The translations under genes and the position numbers were made by a program. From NCBI GenBank assembly GCA_009733575.1, contig ML769512.1, positions 1-64,000 of the forward strand: a stretch of DNA of 64,000 nucleotides, in the 5' to 3' direction. Below, in pieces: positions 44,302-55,499 of this stretch (within the stretch, counting starts at the first letter, position 1; every line of letters begins with the position of its first letter). Source of the stretch: Gymnopus androsaceus JB14 (Eukaryota; Basidiomycota; Agaricomycetes; Agaricales; Omphalotaceae). Below the pieces are notes generated by a model that made no database searches, was not told the origin of the DNA, and saw only the letters and a program-made list of their open reading frames with translations.

Positions 44302-46344
44302 ATTGTACTAGATATGAGGTTTAGCATATGCATACTGCAATTAATAATGATAATGCATAATAAGCATACATACGTACATTGTTTAAAAGATGCAAAAAAG
44401 GAGGCAATAGTTTCTGCTAAGTTTATATGTTTAAGCAAGAATCGACCTAGATTAAGGTGAGTATTGTTAGTCGCTCTGAATATTAAGCTGCTTTGCTGCT
44501 TGCCTGCGATGTCTTGAAAGAGAGCGTATCGAACGTGAGGATTCATGCTCAACATAGCGATATTTATAAGAAATGGTATACCGCCAGTGGTATTCTTGGA
44601 TTGAACACTTATGTAGATACCCTATATGTGTAACCCAATGTGGAAACGGGCAACTTGGTTTTCACGGATCAATCTCTTGACACAGTGTTTACAGGTAACT
44701 AGCGTGTTCCTGGTAGGCTTATCCTGACCGCGAATTTCCTGCCCAGCTGGAGGTTTTGCTGTTCCGTTTAGTAAGGTTTAGAATCATCTGTTCCCGCTGT
44801 AAAATTTCCTCTTGATCAATCCTGAAACCGAGCAACTTGGTGTTCCAGGATTGAAGTAGACAGTGCTTCTGTCACCTGTGGAGCTAACATGTTTCTTTCT
44901 GTAAGGCTAGAATCTGCCTAGCTGGAAGGGTGTCAATCGGAGTTGGGCTGAGCAAAAGCTTATAATCGTCTGCTGGAGCCATAAATCAAGTGTTCTCGGA
45001 TCGCATGCTGATCTCAGATCGAGCACTCAAGAGGGCGCGATTACTCAGCTTGCAGCTTTGCCACCACTGATCAGGAGTTCTTGAAGTCGATCACGCGCCA
45101 CATGATGGAATGGGATGATGCCATCATCATCAGTCCACATATAAAGGGCACCAGTTCTAGACACATAGCATGTTCCGAGCTGCCTTGCTTCAACGCATGT
45201 CCTTACATCAACCAATGCTAGAAAGAAGGGCCATCTACCCTAGCAATCGCGGTAAGTAATACCGCTACCTGCGATTTCGTTCGAGAAGTTGATAAGTGAT
45301 TGCGATCCAGCTTATAGTGACACTGTCCAGCAAGAGTCAAAAGATCATGAGACTAAGGATTCCAAGCCATGTACGACGGATAACAAGGTGAGTGAACCGT
45401 TGTAGCTTTCAAGTTCTTTAGATGCTGGATCTGAAGTTCCATCACCAGAACATACAGGACTGGGAAGTCTTGAAGCTTCGATCCTCGAGGCATAGAACCA
45501 TGCTTTGCAAACCGGCATCTAACACCAGAGTACACTAGCTACGATCCTCCCCGAGGATACACAGCCGAAGAGATCATGCAGTTCAAGGGCGCGAAAGACA
45601 GCTTTGAATCTGTTGATGATGTTAGAAAACTGATTGAACTGCGGGACAAGCATGGTTCATTGGAAGGCAAACCTAGCTTCTAGATTGAGGAATGGCCCGG
45701 GATATATTGTGTTTAGAACAAATTTCAACCTTGAACTTAGTTACACATTGAATTTGAGACACTTGATCACTTCGATTCACCGAACATGGGTATAGTCCAA
45801 TCTAATAAACCAGTATTAATGCTCTAGTAGCCTCCAAATACAATTCCGCATGTCATTCATCGGAAGCTTCTCGCTCCCGCATAGACCATCACACACATCA
45901 AATCCGCACAGCGGTCCCCCCATAGAGGGGTTAATGACCAAGTCCGAGCTGCCCCTCGAAGATAATAGGCAATGTGCATCATCAAAACATGTGTCATGCG
46001 GCTAGTGCTAGAAAGTGCTGGACAGCGCTTCCAGAACTTCCAGCGCCCCAGCACCTAGATGGTAAAGGCAGAGAGGTCCCAGCAGGCCAAGATAGCCTTA
46101 TTTGGAAATAAAAAAGGTATATCGTATGACTTCATTATTCTGAGAAGCGGTGGAAATGTTGGGAAATTTCGGCATTGCTGTGGGAAATAATATCCGATAT
46201 AGAGGTTTTGCTGATGCTGATGGTGACATGACAAGCGGACCAGAACTGTCAACCACCATTAGTACTTACAGTGGTGGATATGATCTCATCACACTAGTCT
46301 TTTATCTTTGAAACTCCCATGTACCAGTACTAGCTTGATTACTA
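44302..46344. other. Gene-free stretch
   Basis: No supportable gene. A right-end remnant of the TA family (AGAGGTTTTGCTGATG) lies at about 46201-46216, preceded by CTTCCAGCGCC phrases shared with 48.4-48.5 kb. Confidence 0.4.
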
Positions 46345-46425
46345 CCCGGTGTACGGGACGATTACGGCTACCCGTAAAGCCGTAACCGTAAACCGTACTT
46401 TACGGTTACGGTGCGGATCCCTAGT
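46345..46425. mobile_element. Right-end fragment of TAGGGATCC MITE
   Basis: TACGGTTACGGTGCGGATCCCTA matches the right end of the 22667 element. The left end and target duplication are missing. Confidence 0.6.
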
Positions 46426-46590
46426 CTACCGTTTACATCTATAGAATGGGTTACTTGGATATCAGGCTCTCATGCCTTCGATGATATTCAACTCCAGCTC
46501 CCTGAGCCATTACATTGTAACAGTACAAACTTTACCTACAGCAGTACACTGCCTAACATACCCCTTGGGACAGAGGGCAATAAACAAGGA

Positions 46591-47217
46591 TAGTGCTGCC
46601 GCGGTGCGGTTCGGTGCAGCCTGAGTTCGGGCAAATTTTTCCGAACCTTGAACCTGAACCTCAGGTGCGGTTCAAAATTTCTCGAACCTGCACCTTGAAC
46701 CTAGGTTCAAGGTTCGGTGCAGGTTCAAACAGGTTCGAACCTGAATTTTTTTAAAACTGTTCACTGAGGCCCATTACCACTGGTATTTTGTTTTATATTT
46801 GTTACATGTTGTGAATTCTACTCCAAGAACATACCACCATCTCTTTTGCTGAGGACCATGCAAGTAACAGTCAAGTAAGAGCTTGGCAAGAGCAGGCGTG
46901 GTAACGAGTCAACGCTTAGGTAACAGTTGCCATGTGTAATAAATACCTTAATTGGTTTATTCATGATTAAAAACTCATTTTATATAATTTGGAGTTTTAC
47001 GCTTTGACCTATCTTACAAAAAGCAGGAAAAACAATGTTTAAGGCCACCTCAGGTCAGAGGTTCGGTGCAGGTGCGAACCTACCGAAAATTTCCGAACCT
47101 GAACCTGCACCTAAATGTTCGGTTCGCGAACCTTCAGTGAAGTGAACCTGAACCCTGGGTGCGGTTCGGGTTCGAACCGGGTTCACAAGGTTTGTGAACG
47201 GCACCGCGGCAGCACTA
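46591..47217. mobile_element. hAT-type MITE (TAGTGCTGCC ends), 8-bp TSD
   Basis: Ends TAGTGCTGCCGCGGTGC and its exact inverted copy. AACAAGGA flanks both sides (46583-46590 and 47218-47225). The arms are built of GGTTCGGTGCAGG/GAACCTG repeats. No coding capacity. Confidence 0.88.
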
Positions 47218-47225
47218 AACAAGGA

Positions 47226-48358
47226 TGCAAAAATGAAAATAAAAAATGCTCAACCCGCATATCTAGACCTCCAAAACACATGAGTCAGTGGATCAATGAG
47301 GATCACAGTATCAACTCAGGAGTGGAGATTGGTGAAGCAAAATCTCTGCCAGCAGACAAATATTGCAGTGTGAAAGGGTAGAGATAAGTATAATGACCTA
47401 TTGAAACATTGTAGGAGAGCTGCAGTGAATAGATGGTATGAAAAGCAGTGATTCACCCCAGAGATGAAACTCCCGAGGAGACGTCCTAACCAGTTTGAAT
47501 CTGAAATTGAGATGCAGTAGGCATGAATGGATAGCATATATGATGTAAAGCCTGTATCAGATATCAGTGATGGAAACCAAGGTCATGAGGAAAAAATTGG
47601 CAGGATATGCCCCCGTAAGCTCCTACCAACCCCCGCCCGGGCTGGAGGGTCTCATTTACCCTAATTTGGAGAGGGATGATCATGTGAAGGTCAAAATTCC
47701 AAAATTCCAAAAAAAAATAAATCCTAGCACTGCTAAAGCCAACCGTACTTCCATGAGGATGAGTTGTATCAGAAGTCACGCAGATAAATCTTCGACAGCC
47801 GATCATCATTTCAAAAGTGAGAAGTCCTTACTCCGCTATGAGCCACTACACACATTATAAAGTCTCCCGCTATGCTAGCCTACCTGGTATTTTCTCACCC
47901 TCAGGATATGAAAATGGAGCAGTCTTCAACCAAAGAATAACAATAAAGAAGAACTTAACTGATGCTTTCTGAATATTTACAAAGGGGAATGAAGTGTGAA
48001 GACCCCTAGTACATCAGCAAAACGTCAAGTTGCTTTGAGCTTAAGAGGAAGCTGTGCTTGTCAAAGCCCCAAAGCCAAAGTTGGAAGCGCATCTAAAGCT
48101 TATGTCAAGCAGATTAGGGTACTGATGCATGTAAAAGCAGTCATTATATTTTGTACTAAAACTTCTACTGCTCCTATAACTAGAATGCTATTTTGTGCGC
48201 ATGATGGTCAGTGAATTTGTTAATGTAAAAAACATGGAAGCCATCCAAAGAGTTATGCAGGTCAACAATGCCCTTTTTGGAAATAAAATCATTGCTGAAC
48301 ACAGGTTGAACACTGGAATAAGATGTGCATAGTGAAATATAGAGCTGACATGACTCAT
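47226..48358. other. Gene-free stretch
   Basis: No supportable gene. A partial family end (CATCAGCAAAACG) lies at 48012. Confidence 0.4.
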
Positions 48359-48512
48359 CAGCAAAACCTGTATAATGTGGGCAGTGCTTGAGCGAACTGT
48401 CCAGAGCTCCCAGTGCTCCAGCATCCCAGCACCCAGATAGTCCGGCCAATGCTGGAGAGGGGTGCTTTAACGCCGGCAAGTGTGTGCAGCACTGTCCAGC
48501 GCTGGAGCCATG

Positions 48513-48860
48513 CTGTTATTGTTAAATGTTGACGGGCGTTTAGTGTGGCGTCGTATGTTTGGTTTGAGTTTCCTTATTCGGTTCTATGTTCTTATTTGGT
48601 ATTTGTTTGTTTGTTTACCGACGTGCCGTTTCCCGTACTATATAAACCTTGGCACGTCAATTCCTCGGTTCCCTCAGTTCCATCATCTCGAACTGAGGGT
48701 AAGCTTCTTATTTATCTTTCGTTATACTTCGCTGACTTTACCTATAGCCCTCGTTGTACTCACATAGTCTATAGGTAAATATAATGAGTTCCATCATCTC
48801 GAACTGAGGCCCTCGTTGTACTCACGTAGTCTATAGGAATTTCACAGTTATCTATGTACT
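48513..48860 (+). other. LTR-like or promoter-like region
   Basis: Starts TGTTATTGTTAAATG and has TATATAA at about 48639. It carries a roughly 50-60-bp direct duplication (GTTCCATCATCTCGAACTGA and CCTCGTTGTACTCAC at 48678-48774, repeated at 48788-48835). The layout suggests a solo LTR promoter, but the 3' end and a target duplication were not found. Confidence 0.3.
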
Positions 48861-49128
48861 GCTAGTGGTGATAGGCTAGTGCCTATTCATTGCAATCTAT
48901 ATTTACATATACTGAGCCTGGTAAGTCACTTTTAGGCGATATAATTCCCTTGTCACAATTCCGAGCTATGGTGGATGTTAATGCAAGGCATGGAGAAAAT
49001 GCAAATCCATCTCTCACTTGTTATAATAGCACATTTCTGATGATGTTTTGCTTAACAAGTATTGGGACAAAGAAATGTGCTATGCATTCAAGAAACTGAC
49101 CCTTGTTCATACAAGTAGTCCACTTCAG

Positions 49129-49763
49129 GCTACCACAATTTATATCATGTTAGATAGGCCAAAGTGTAACAATCCAGTATCTAATATGAGGTAAATCCAC
49201 AGGATATCCATGGCCATGGATTCCAGGGTGCCAGGACCTCTGGCACCTCTGGATTCCAGATGTCCTGTATTCCATGCCTCCTTAGTATTGGCAACCAAAT
49301 AGGTATCAATAGTGATAGTGATGATGGTCTCATCTAGTCATCTGACAACTTATCTCTACTGATCCCATCAACAGTCATGTGACACTGTCAAATAGTACAA
49401 ATTGAAATTTTTGACATAATGATTGATAGTTACAATGATGACTGTGTCATCTACACCCAGCAACTTACATCTGCTGATCCCATCAGCACTCATGTGACAC
49501 TGTCACACAAACTACAAATTAAATTTTTGATTACTATGAGGATGGATTCCAGGAGGAGACCTAGGGATAAGGTATACTGTATATGTAGTGTGACAGTGTC
49601 ACATGTGTCACATGACAAAAGTCGGGCATGAGGTGCCATAATCAGATGAAAAATGATGAAAATATTCATAGGCTGGGTTTGCAGCCCATACATCACTTTT
49701 AAAGGGAGATAGTATGGTATTCTATGGAATCCATGAACTAGTAAATGTGCTAGTCCATGGAAT
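49129..49763 (-). repeat. Dispersed repeat, copy 2 (inverted)
   Basis: Inverted copy of 37600-38310. It stops abruptly at 49763, where TGTTAGGATGTG begins. Equivalent sequence continues in copy 1, so this copy is truncated. Confidence 0.8.
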
Positions 49764-50205
49764 TGTTAGGATGTGTCATGTTTGCTTCTCGAAAATTGAG
49801 AAACAGAATTGTGGGACCGTTTTACCAGTTTGGATGAAGTTTGATTGGATTTGGAAGGGCGCTAACGGAAAACCGTTGGGCAGATTTGTGTGTAGACCAC
49901 AAACATGTGTTTCAGGTGCTTTAATAAATACAAAAGTATGGTATTTATGAGTTTTAATAGGAGCGGGTGGGCTCAACTATGGATCGAAGGTGGTATTAAA
50001 GTTATAGATTCAGTGTGGATAGAAATCAATGGTTCAATGTTGGGTTGATAAGGGGTTTAGAGAGAGTGAGATAGAGAGAGAGAGACTGAGTGTTATGACC
50101 CAGCTCCCCTACACTTTTTCCAACTAATAACTACCCACAACTACTGGGAGTGTCCAAGACTATTCTATCTTTTGTCGATCCTACTTTCGATGGATGGTGC
50201 TAACA
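49764..50205. mobile_element. Putative solo LTR (TGTTAG...CTAACA)
   Basis: A 442-bp stretch begins TGTTAGGATGTG and ends GGTGCTAACA, the TG..CA short inverted ends usual for LTRs. The 5-bp flanks (GGAAT and TGAAG) do not match, so if it is an LTR it marks a rearranged junction between the repeat on its left and CAND1 on its right. Confidence 0.4.
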
Positions 50206-50243
50206 TGAAGTACTGTCATGTAGAACCGAATACATGATAACAG

Positions 50244-51037
50244 TCCAGCTGCAAGAGCGACTGTGGTATCCGCCATTCGATATACTTTTGCGGATACTGC
50301 TCCTGCTTATGATGAACTGCTTGCTCCGATGATCATTGACTTTTTGTCTTTGATGGCTGATGAGGATTTGGTGAGTGAGCCCACCTACTCCTCTCGCATG
50401 TTACTTGTTACTGAACGCTGCGTAGACCGTCTGCCGCCTAGCCTTGTCGACTCTAAACTCTGCAGCTCGCACTAAATCGCATCTGATCAGAGATCATCTC
50501 TCTGTACTCTTACCAAATCTTTACAAGGAGACCAACGTCAATACAGACCTTATTCGTACGGTTCAGATGGGTCCGTGGACGCACAAGGTCGATGATGGGT
50601 TAGACGCGAGGAAGATGGTGTATGAGACAATGTATACGCTGCTCAACACCTGCCTCCCCAAACTTGACCTACGCGGATTCCTCAGCCGCATCCTCCCAGG
50701 TCTCTCAGACGACTCTGACGAAATCAAAGTCATCTGCCACATGATGCTCTTCCGGCTCACCCAAGTCGCTCCCGCCGCCGTCTCGCAACGCCTCGACGAG
50801 GCCACACCTCTTCTTGAACAAACCATGAAGGGCGCGACGGTGACAAAGGATACGGTGAAGCAGGATTTGGAAAGGGCGGCGGAGCTGCAGAGGAGTGCGT
50901 TGAGGGCTGTTGCAGCGTTGAGTAGGATCCCTAATGGGGCGGGGGTGTCGATCAAGTTTGATGCGTTTGTGGAAGAGGTGAGGAAGAGTCCGACTTGGGG
51001 GGTAGAGTTTAGGGAGCTTGTGGGGTCAAGTAATTAA
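50244..51037 (+). pseudogene. CAND1: CAND1 (TIP120) C-terminal exons, 5'-truncated
   Basis: Exon 50244-50370 starts at a CAG acceptor, and exon 50426-51037 follows a 55-nt GTGAGT..GTAG intron. Together they encode about 246 aa ending in a normal TAA. The sequence matches the C-terminal HEAT/TIP120 region of CAND1, the cullin-binding exchange factor that releases substrate receptors from SCF ligases. Key stretches are LIRDHLSVLLPNLYKET, LIRTVQMGPWTHKVDDGLDA, VYETMYTLLNTCLPKLDL and RSALRAVAALSRIP. CAND1 is normally about 1,200 aa; the upstream four-fifths is not found before 50244, where a putative LTR and other repeats lie. The reading frame is open, so the copy is young, or it is the 3' part of a gene displaced by insertions. 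Confidence 0.85.
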
Positions 51038-51509
51038 TTAGAATTCCGTAGCATGCTGCATAGCTATGTTTTTGTACAAATGAATGTAGATTTCTTGAAC
51101 TCTGCTGAGTCTGCTCAGAGAACATTTGAAATGAGATGATCTTACAGTGCAAGGATTGTTTCTGGTATTTGTACTTGGGGGCAGAACCCTCAGACAATGA
51201 TTTTATCTATATATGTGTTCAGACCTGGCCCACAATATATATGGTGTAGTGAACTGCCTACATACTAATTCAAACTATCACTACAAGTAGGGTATCTAGA
51301 ATGGTCCATGGGGGGTTTTATCCTTTGCAACATTGATATCATAATCATATACTTTCCCAGAGATGAAACTCATAAAGTGGATCATGGATCATTGGCTACA
51401 AACCATAGGTGGCATATTGGATCAGGGTTGGAACTGCTGCCATAGCTTTAGTTTTCTTTATTCCAGGGAACTAGCTACTAGGGTGCATGTACTATGAACA
51501 TACAGGGTA
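51038..51509. other. 3' flank of CAND1 fragment, no gene
   Basis: No supportable gene. The first 60 bp resemble the flank of the 27.6-kb CAND1 fragment. Confidence 0.4.
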
Positions 51510-52685
51510 CATCAGCAAAACCTGGGTGATGGCCACAGGGCCATAGCAACCCACGGTAAATTGTAGCACTTCATGGTTCTGTGTAGAACTGTGGCTGCTA
51601 TGATTTGCTGTGGGTTGCTGTAAGCACACCACCAATAATTATGCTTCAGCCTAGCTGAAGCATTGTGTGAAATAGATTCTTTCAATAGCTAGAGAAAATG
51701 TACTTTTTCGGAGTAGTATAGAAAATAAAAGCTTCATACGACTTAAGAAGAAAATAGATTCGTACCATCTGAAGCTTGAAGTTCCTGCATGTTTCCGAAA
51801 CAATATTTTCAAACCGGGCCTGAAGTGATCAGTATCAGCTGAGCATAAATTTCTTCAGCAGTCCTGAAAACAAATACTTCGGACAGCTCTGGTAATCTAT
51901 ATTTTCAGTCCGGCTGATGCTGATTGCTCCAGATCCTGTCCAAAAAATGTTGTTTCGGACATTTGCAGATTATTTAATCTTCAGATGCTATGATATATTT
52001 TCTTCTTAAGTTGTATGAAGCATTTATTTTCTATACTACTCCGAAAAAGTACATTTTCCTTAGCTGCTGAAAGAATTTATTTCACACAATACTGAAGCAT
52101 AATTATTGGCGGTGTGAAGCTCCTGTGAGATTACCAAGTGTTTGAACCAACTGTCAACTTCTTGACAGCTGTCATTATCTCCTGCCAACACTATATAAGA
52201 ATCAATGCATAGTTGCAACTTCTCCACCAAGCTCCATTTTTTTTTCCCAAGTCGATTCTGTCTTTAAAATCTTTAGTTTGGGAATTCTTGGTATGTCTTA
52301 TTCAAGCCTTTAAATTTACCCCAACATCTCTAATTAAGCATCAGTAGCACAGAAGTTATTGTTTACAGTATACATTCTTGGTATATTCTCTTTATTTACA
52401 CTCTATGTAGTTAGGTATACTGGTGTCTCTGGTTTTGCTATGCTATTGTTATATTAGTATTATGAATGCGATGATTTTATTACAATTATTTTGGTATTGC
52501 GAGAGAGGGAAACAGTTCAGTGGTCATATATTTATGTAATGGTTTTGAATTGCAAACCTGCCCTGACTGATGACATTCCCATGAAATCCACAGCAATCTA
52601 CAGCAACCCATATCAATCCACAGCTCTGTACAGAGGGGTACCTTGCTATGGGCTCTGTACAGAACACCTAGGTTTTGCTGATGTA
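51510..52685. mobile_element. TA-family element, 1.2 kb, carrying a nested foldback
   Basis: Starts CATCAGCAAAACCTGG and ends TAGGTTTTGCTGATG, flanked by TA. Its arms hold the same CTATGG/CCATAG phrases as the 29427 copy. It is enlarged by the foldback at 51626-52116. Confidence 0.72.
51626..52116. mobile_element. Foldback MITE with AATAATTATGCTTCAG arms
   Basis: Left arm CACCACCAATAATTATGCTT... pairs with the right arm ..GAAGCATAATTATTGGCGGTG. Long inner arms also pair, including AAAATGTACTTTTTCGGAGT with ACTCCGAAAAAGTACATTTT. Non-coding. Confidence 0.7.
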
Positions 52686-52778
52686 AGTAGTACAAGATCA
52701 ACAACTCAGGCAATACAATATATTTTATAACCAAGTGTTCATCGGTTGTTATGCATTATGCCTTGAACTAAGATAGTA

Positions 52779-52998
52779 CTGTACCATTTCATTCAATTTG
52801 ACTCACCTTGTGACCTGTGACCAGTGAGTCAAAATTTTCAATTCAACTAAATTCCTTAAAAGGCAATATTTGTAATTTTTTTTGGTGCTAAAGCTGCCGA
52901 TTTTGAGCAAATTTTGAGCAGTGACCTGTGACATGTGAAAGAATTTCGACTTTTGAGGGCCTGTGATGTGTGACCATTGAATTGAATAAAATGATACA
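52779..52998. mobile_element. MITE of the TGTGACCTGTGAC family
   Basis: AGTACTGTACCATTTCATTC at the left pairs with GAATAAAATGATACAGTAC at the right. The interior has GTGACCTGTGACC phrases as in the 28266 copy. Confidence 0.6.
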
Positions 52999-53346
52999 GT
53001 ACATGCTCAATTTCAGATTATTCTGTTTGACAACCCTGTTGCAGTGCAGCAGGGTTATTCATTTAAAGGTCATGTCGTCTCTGGTCACTCCATCACATCA
53101 CTTCGGAAGCACCTACTTGCTTCTTGCCATGTTGGAACTCTTTCAGCTTGCAGCAGCAGATGGAATACCAATGCTGACTGTACTGCACAATGCTGGCAAA
53201 CATTGGCACCAACATTGGCTTTGATGTTGATATTGACACTCTTATTTCCATTCATCCAAGCTCACTCAAGACACTAGTGATGCCAAGAGGAGATAGTAGG
53301 AGAGTAGAGATTTACTCCTGGAGACACCCTAGTACCAAGTACATGC

Positions 53347-54001
53347 TAGGGATCCCCACCGTAACCGTATAGTACGGCTTTACGGGTACGGGTATACGGG
53401 TAGCCGTAACCGTCCCGTATAGGAATCTCAAGAATAATTTACGGTTACGGGTACGGTACTGTAGTATACCGTATACTTGCCGTACAAATACGGCCGTATA
53501 CGGGTACGATACGGCCCGTAAAAAATCAATAAAAAACAGTAAAAAAATACTTGAATTTTCTTGCAAAGTATACTACTTTTTTGCTACATTTACACTAGAC
53601 ACCAGTATTGAGCAAACGTTCCATGTATGCATTGCATAAATGCAGCTTCTTCATAAGAAAACGGTCATTACATGAGTTTTCTCAACATTCCAAACTGATG
53701 ATATTAATGAATGAAGACATTCTGGCTATATCTTTGGTGAATACACTCAAAGACTAAACAAATTATCTCTTTGTTATCAAACCACGCAGTTTTAAACACT
53801 GAAATACTAGAATTTTTCCAAAAAATGAACACGTAATAAGATACACCCGTAAATACGGCCGTAAACCCGTAAAAATACCGTAACCGTACCGTAAGAGGTC
53901 CTGAAATATTCTTTACGGTTACGGGTACGGTCCAGGAGGTACCCGTAAAGTACCGTAAATTATACGGCCGTAACCGTATACGGTTACGGTGGGGATCCCT
54001 A
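53347..54001. mobile_element. hAT-type MITE (TAGGGATCC ends), 8-bp TSD
   Basis: Ends TAGGGATCCCCACCGTAACC and its inverted copy. GTACATGC flanks both sides (53339-53346 and 54002-54009). A larger relative (655 bp) of the 22667 MITE, again filled with CCGTAAC/TACGG repeats. Confidence 0.88.
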
Positions 54002-54009
54002 GTACATGC

Positions 54010-55490
54010 CCTGGGCCTAGGGTCTCTCATTCTCCTTCCTTTCAATGCTGGCATTTCATTCTCAGTACTTTAAGTATTAGTACTCCTGCCCAAAATCCCT
54101 ACTCCTGGGCCCTGGACCCAGATAACTCCCTGCTCAGCCACCAACTCTATCTTTTATCTGTACAGGATTTAACCAATCCTTAGTGCTACAAAGTAGTGTA
54201 ACATAAGGTGTATATATACCACCAGGCCAGATGTCAATCCAAGATTGACATTGCTCCCTGTTGGAGAAAGTACTCTGCATAGCTGATGCATGATATGCTA
54301 TGCTTTGACCTACCATTTATATCTTTACTATTCTGCTGGCTGCCTACATTTTTCTTACCAAGTTTACCAAGTTGATCAAACGATTGACTTATAAAGAGTA
54401 TATTGACAATTTACTCCCTCAGCTGTCCCACTACATAGGGCCCAACTGAGGTGAGTCTTTTCTATTCCTATTCTATAGACTATACCTTACTTACTACCTA
54501 CTTAGATATTCTTGTTACTTAACACCCTTTTAGTGGTGTGATGTAAATCATTGCGTGATGTCAATCCTTACATAATCTCCCAGTGATCAAAAGTTCAACT
54601 CTCACTATAGCAACATGGCTCGGTGAGACACATGGGTCACATGACAATGGGTTCATGTGGTTCTCAGACATGTGGCCAGATAAACTGAAAGATATGCTGG
54701 TCTCAGCAATCCTGGTTTAGGCAGGACACATGGGTATCTCCCTGAACTCTCATTGGGCCATTGAAGTTATTGTTGGAAAGTACTCCATATGGCATGCTTT
54801 GACTTACTGTTGATAGATACTTACTTTAGTTTTTCCAGTCTCAAAGACTCAGCTCATCTATGTTGGTTGGATGATCAATGTCATGACATGGGTACCAATT
54901 TTCCATTTCCAATTACCCCTGTCCATCACATGACCATATTCATTACTCATCATCAACTGGACAGACTTCTGGAACATTGATCCCTCTGATTCCCTAGCTC
55001 ACATGGTGTTCATATGGTACTATTGTCTTCATTTCTATTCCATCAATACTTATTGTTGACATACTGAATGGACTCTTGAACTTCTTCTTGCTCCTGTCAC
55101 ATACTTATTGTCATACTCACCTAGTTTTCTCTTGCACTATTGTCTTTTACTTTATTGCTATTTTCTTTATTGTTCTTTCATCCTTATTGTTACAAAAAGT
55201 ACTTATAGAGCAGTAGGTAGCACCTGATTCCCTATCTTGACCTCTTGGTTATTGGGGACTAGGTTCATATTCTGTATTCTGTATTCTGTACTCATGCAAT
55301 AACTAACTTGGTCATTGGGGACTAGCTTGCCACCTTGATTATTGTGATTGGCCCTCTGTGCCATTGCTCAGCATCTGAGATCACTATTCCCTCTAGCACT
55401 TTGTGGTTGTACCACTCACCTTCAACACAAGGCTCTTGCCTGTCATGTCCATGATTATCCCTTCTGGTCTCATTGCAACATTAGGTTGAG
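54010..55490. other. Gene-free, pyrimidine-rich stretch
   Basis: No supportable gene. A short TATTCTG triplet repeat lies at about 55270. ORFs here lack protein-like composition. Confidence 0.4.
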
Positions 55491-55499
55491 ATCTCATAC

